Positions 4,639 through 5,080 of a DNA stretch of 5,080 nucleotides are shown here, piece after piece. The DNA lies in assembly GCA_017514645.1 (NCBI GenBank), contig JAFWJP010000063.1, positions 1-5,080 of the forward strand, given 5' to 3'. The notes below the pieces were generated by a model. That model made no database searches. It was not told the DNA's origin and was given only the letters and a program-made list of their open reading frames with translations. The position numbers and the translations under genes were made by a program. The DNA is from Solobacterium sp. (lineage in GTDB: Bacteria; Bacillota_I; Bacilli_A; Erysipelotrichales; Erysipelotrichaceae). Positions within the stretch are counted from its first letter, which is position 1; the number at the start of each line of letters is the position of its first letter.

Positions 4639-5080
4639 TCAAGCAGCCGCGCCGGCGTTCTTTTCTTCTTCGCGGATCCTCTTGATCTCAGCCGCAACGA
4701 TCTGCGGAGTGCACTGTGCGATTACACGCCCGTCAACGATGCAGACGGGAGCCAGACCGCAGGCACCGACACATCTTGTCGCGTCAACTGAGAACATACC
4801 ATCGGCACTTGTGCTGTTCAGCTCCGCACCGGTCACCTTCACAGCCTCATCTGCCAGTTTCTGGCTGCCCTTAACATAGCAGGCAGTTCCCAGGCAGACA
4901 TTGATGACATGCTTGCCCTTCGGCATTGTTGTGAATCCTGCATAGAATTCCACAACACCGAGTACTTCGGCAGGGCTCTTTCCTGTTGCTTCAGCAATCT
5001 TGAGAATTGCCTCAAACGGAACATAGCCCAAGGTGTCCTGTACTTCATGGAGCATAACGATCACAGGTCCCGGTTCGCCG
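4639..5080 (-). CDS. hndA: NuoE/HydC-like [2Fe-2S] subunit of NAD(P)-linked [FeFe] hydrogenase (5' end outside window)
   Basis: This is a thioredoxin-like [2Fe-2S] ferredoxin subunit of the NuoE/HydC/HndA family, which passes electrons within cytoplasmic bifurcating hydrogenase or NADH dehydrogenase complexes. About 146 C-terminal residues are visible. The N-terminal helical region is marked by LHEVQDTLGYVP, which resembles the NuoE 'LQE.Q...GYLP' motif, and by VVEFYAGF. The cluster ligands are two pairs: CLGTAC (C-x4-C) and CVGAC (C-x3-C), the standard NuoE set. A GTG codon at 5064 could be read as a start, but the frame stays open to the window edge and the preceding residues (GEPGP) continue a normal NuoE N-terminus, so the true start lies upstream. 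The tail ends in an alanine-rich stretch (NAGAAA). The next gene begins 2 nt after the TGA stop. Synonyms are hydC and nuoE. The family call is firm; membership of a hydrogenase rather than a formate dehydrogenase complex is inferred from the neighbours. Confidence 0.93.
   Translation of the reverse strand, partial: GEPGPVIVMLHEVQDTLGYVPFEAILKIAEATGKSPAEVLGVVEFYAGFTTMPKGKHVINVCLGTACYVKGSQKLADEAVKVTGAELNSTSADGMFSVDATRCVGACGLAPVCIVDGRVIAQCTPQIVAAEIKRIREEEKNAGAAA

Noticed and set aside
5062..5064. GTG as the start of the HndA-like gene
   Set aside because: The reading frame continues upstream to the window edge with residues typical of the NuoE N-terminal region, so the GTG is an internal valine codon.

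Overview
The window is one compact stretch of nine genes, all read right to left on the minus strand. It looks like the interior of an electron-bifurcating [FeFe]-hydrogenase operon (HydABC / HndABCD type) from an anaerobic, fermentative member of the Bacillota, such as a Clostridia-like or Erysipelotrichia-like gut or sediment bacterium. That placement rests on the gene set and on protein resemblance recalled from such clusters. Base composition is about balanced by eye; no taxonomic marker gene is present, so the genus is not determinable.

In order of transcription (high to low coordinates) the genes are: (1) the NuoE/HydC/HndA-like [2Fe-2S] subunit, 5' end outside the window, 5080-4639; (2) a small DRTGG-family protein, 4636-4277; (3) a SpoIIAB/RsbW-like GHKL ATPase, 4280-3858; (4) an unusual [FeFe]-hydrogenase-like iron-sulfur protein with an altered H-cluster pocket, 3861-2680; (5) a second DRTGG-family protein, 2683-2354; (6) a PHP-superfamily phosphoesterase, 2354-1653; (7) a second, different GHKL ATPase, 1656-1102; (8) an HndB-like thioredoxin-fold ferredoxin, 1105-731; (9) the start of the NuoF/HydB/HndC-like flavoprotein, 727 to beyond the left edge. 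A catalytic HydA/HndD subunit would be expected just beyond the left edge, but this cannot be seen.

The genes are packed without intergenic space. Five junctions are 4-nt ATGA overlaps, one is a 1-nt TGATG overlap, and two are gaps of 2 and 3 nt. There is no room for an internal promoter or terminator and none was seen. No gene-free stretch of 300 bases exists, and no RNA gene, mobile element, repeat array or CRISPR was recognised.

The outer genes (HndA, HndB, HndC) are electron-transfer parts of a soluble NAD(P)H/ferredoxin-linked hydrogenase. The six genes between HndA and HndB look like a signalling or maturation module rather than catalytic subunits: two ATP-binding GHKL proteins, two DRTGG proteins, a metal-dependent phosphoesterase and an H-cluster-like protein that keeps four candidate cluster cysteines but has lost key catalytic residues. 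The inferred idea is that this module senses H2 or redox state and controls the hydrogenase or its expression. The arrangement recurs in anaerobic Bacillota from memory, but I know of no worked-out mechanism, so it is the best candidate here for an undescribed system.
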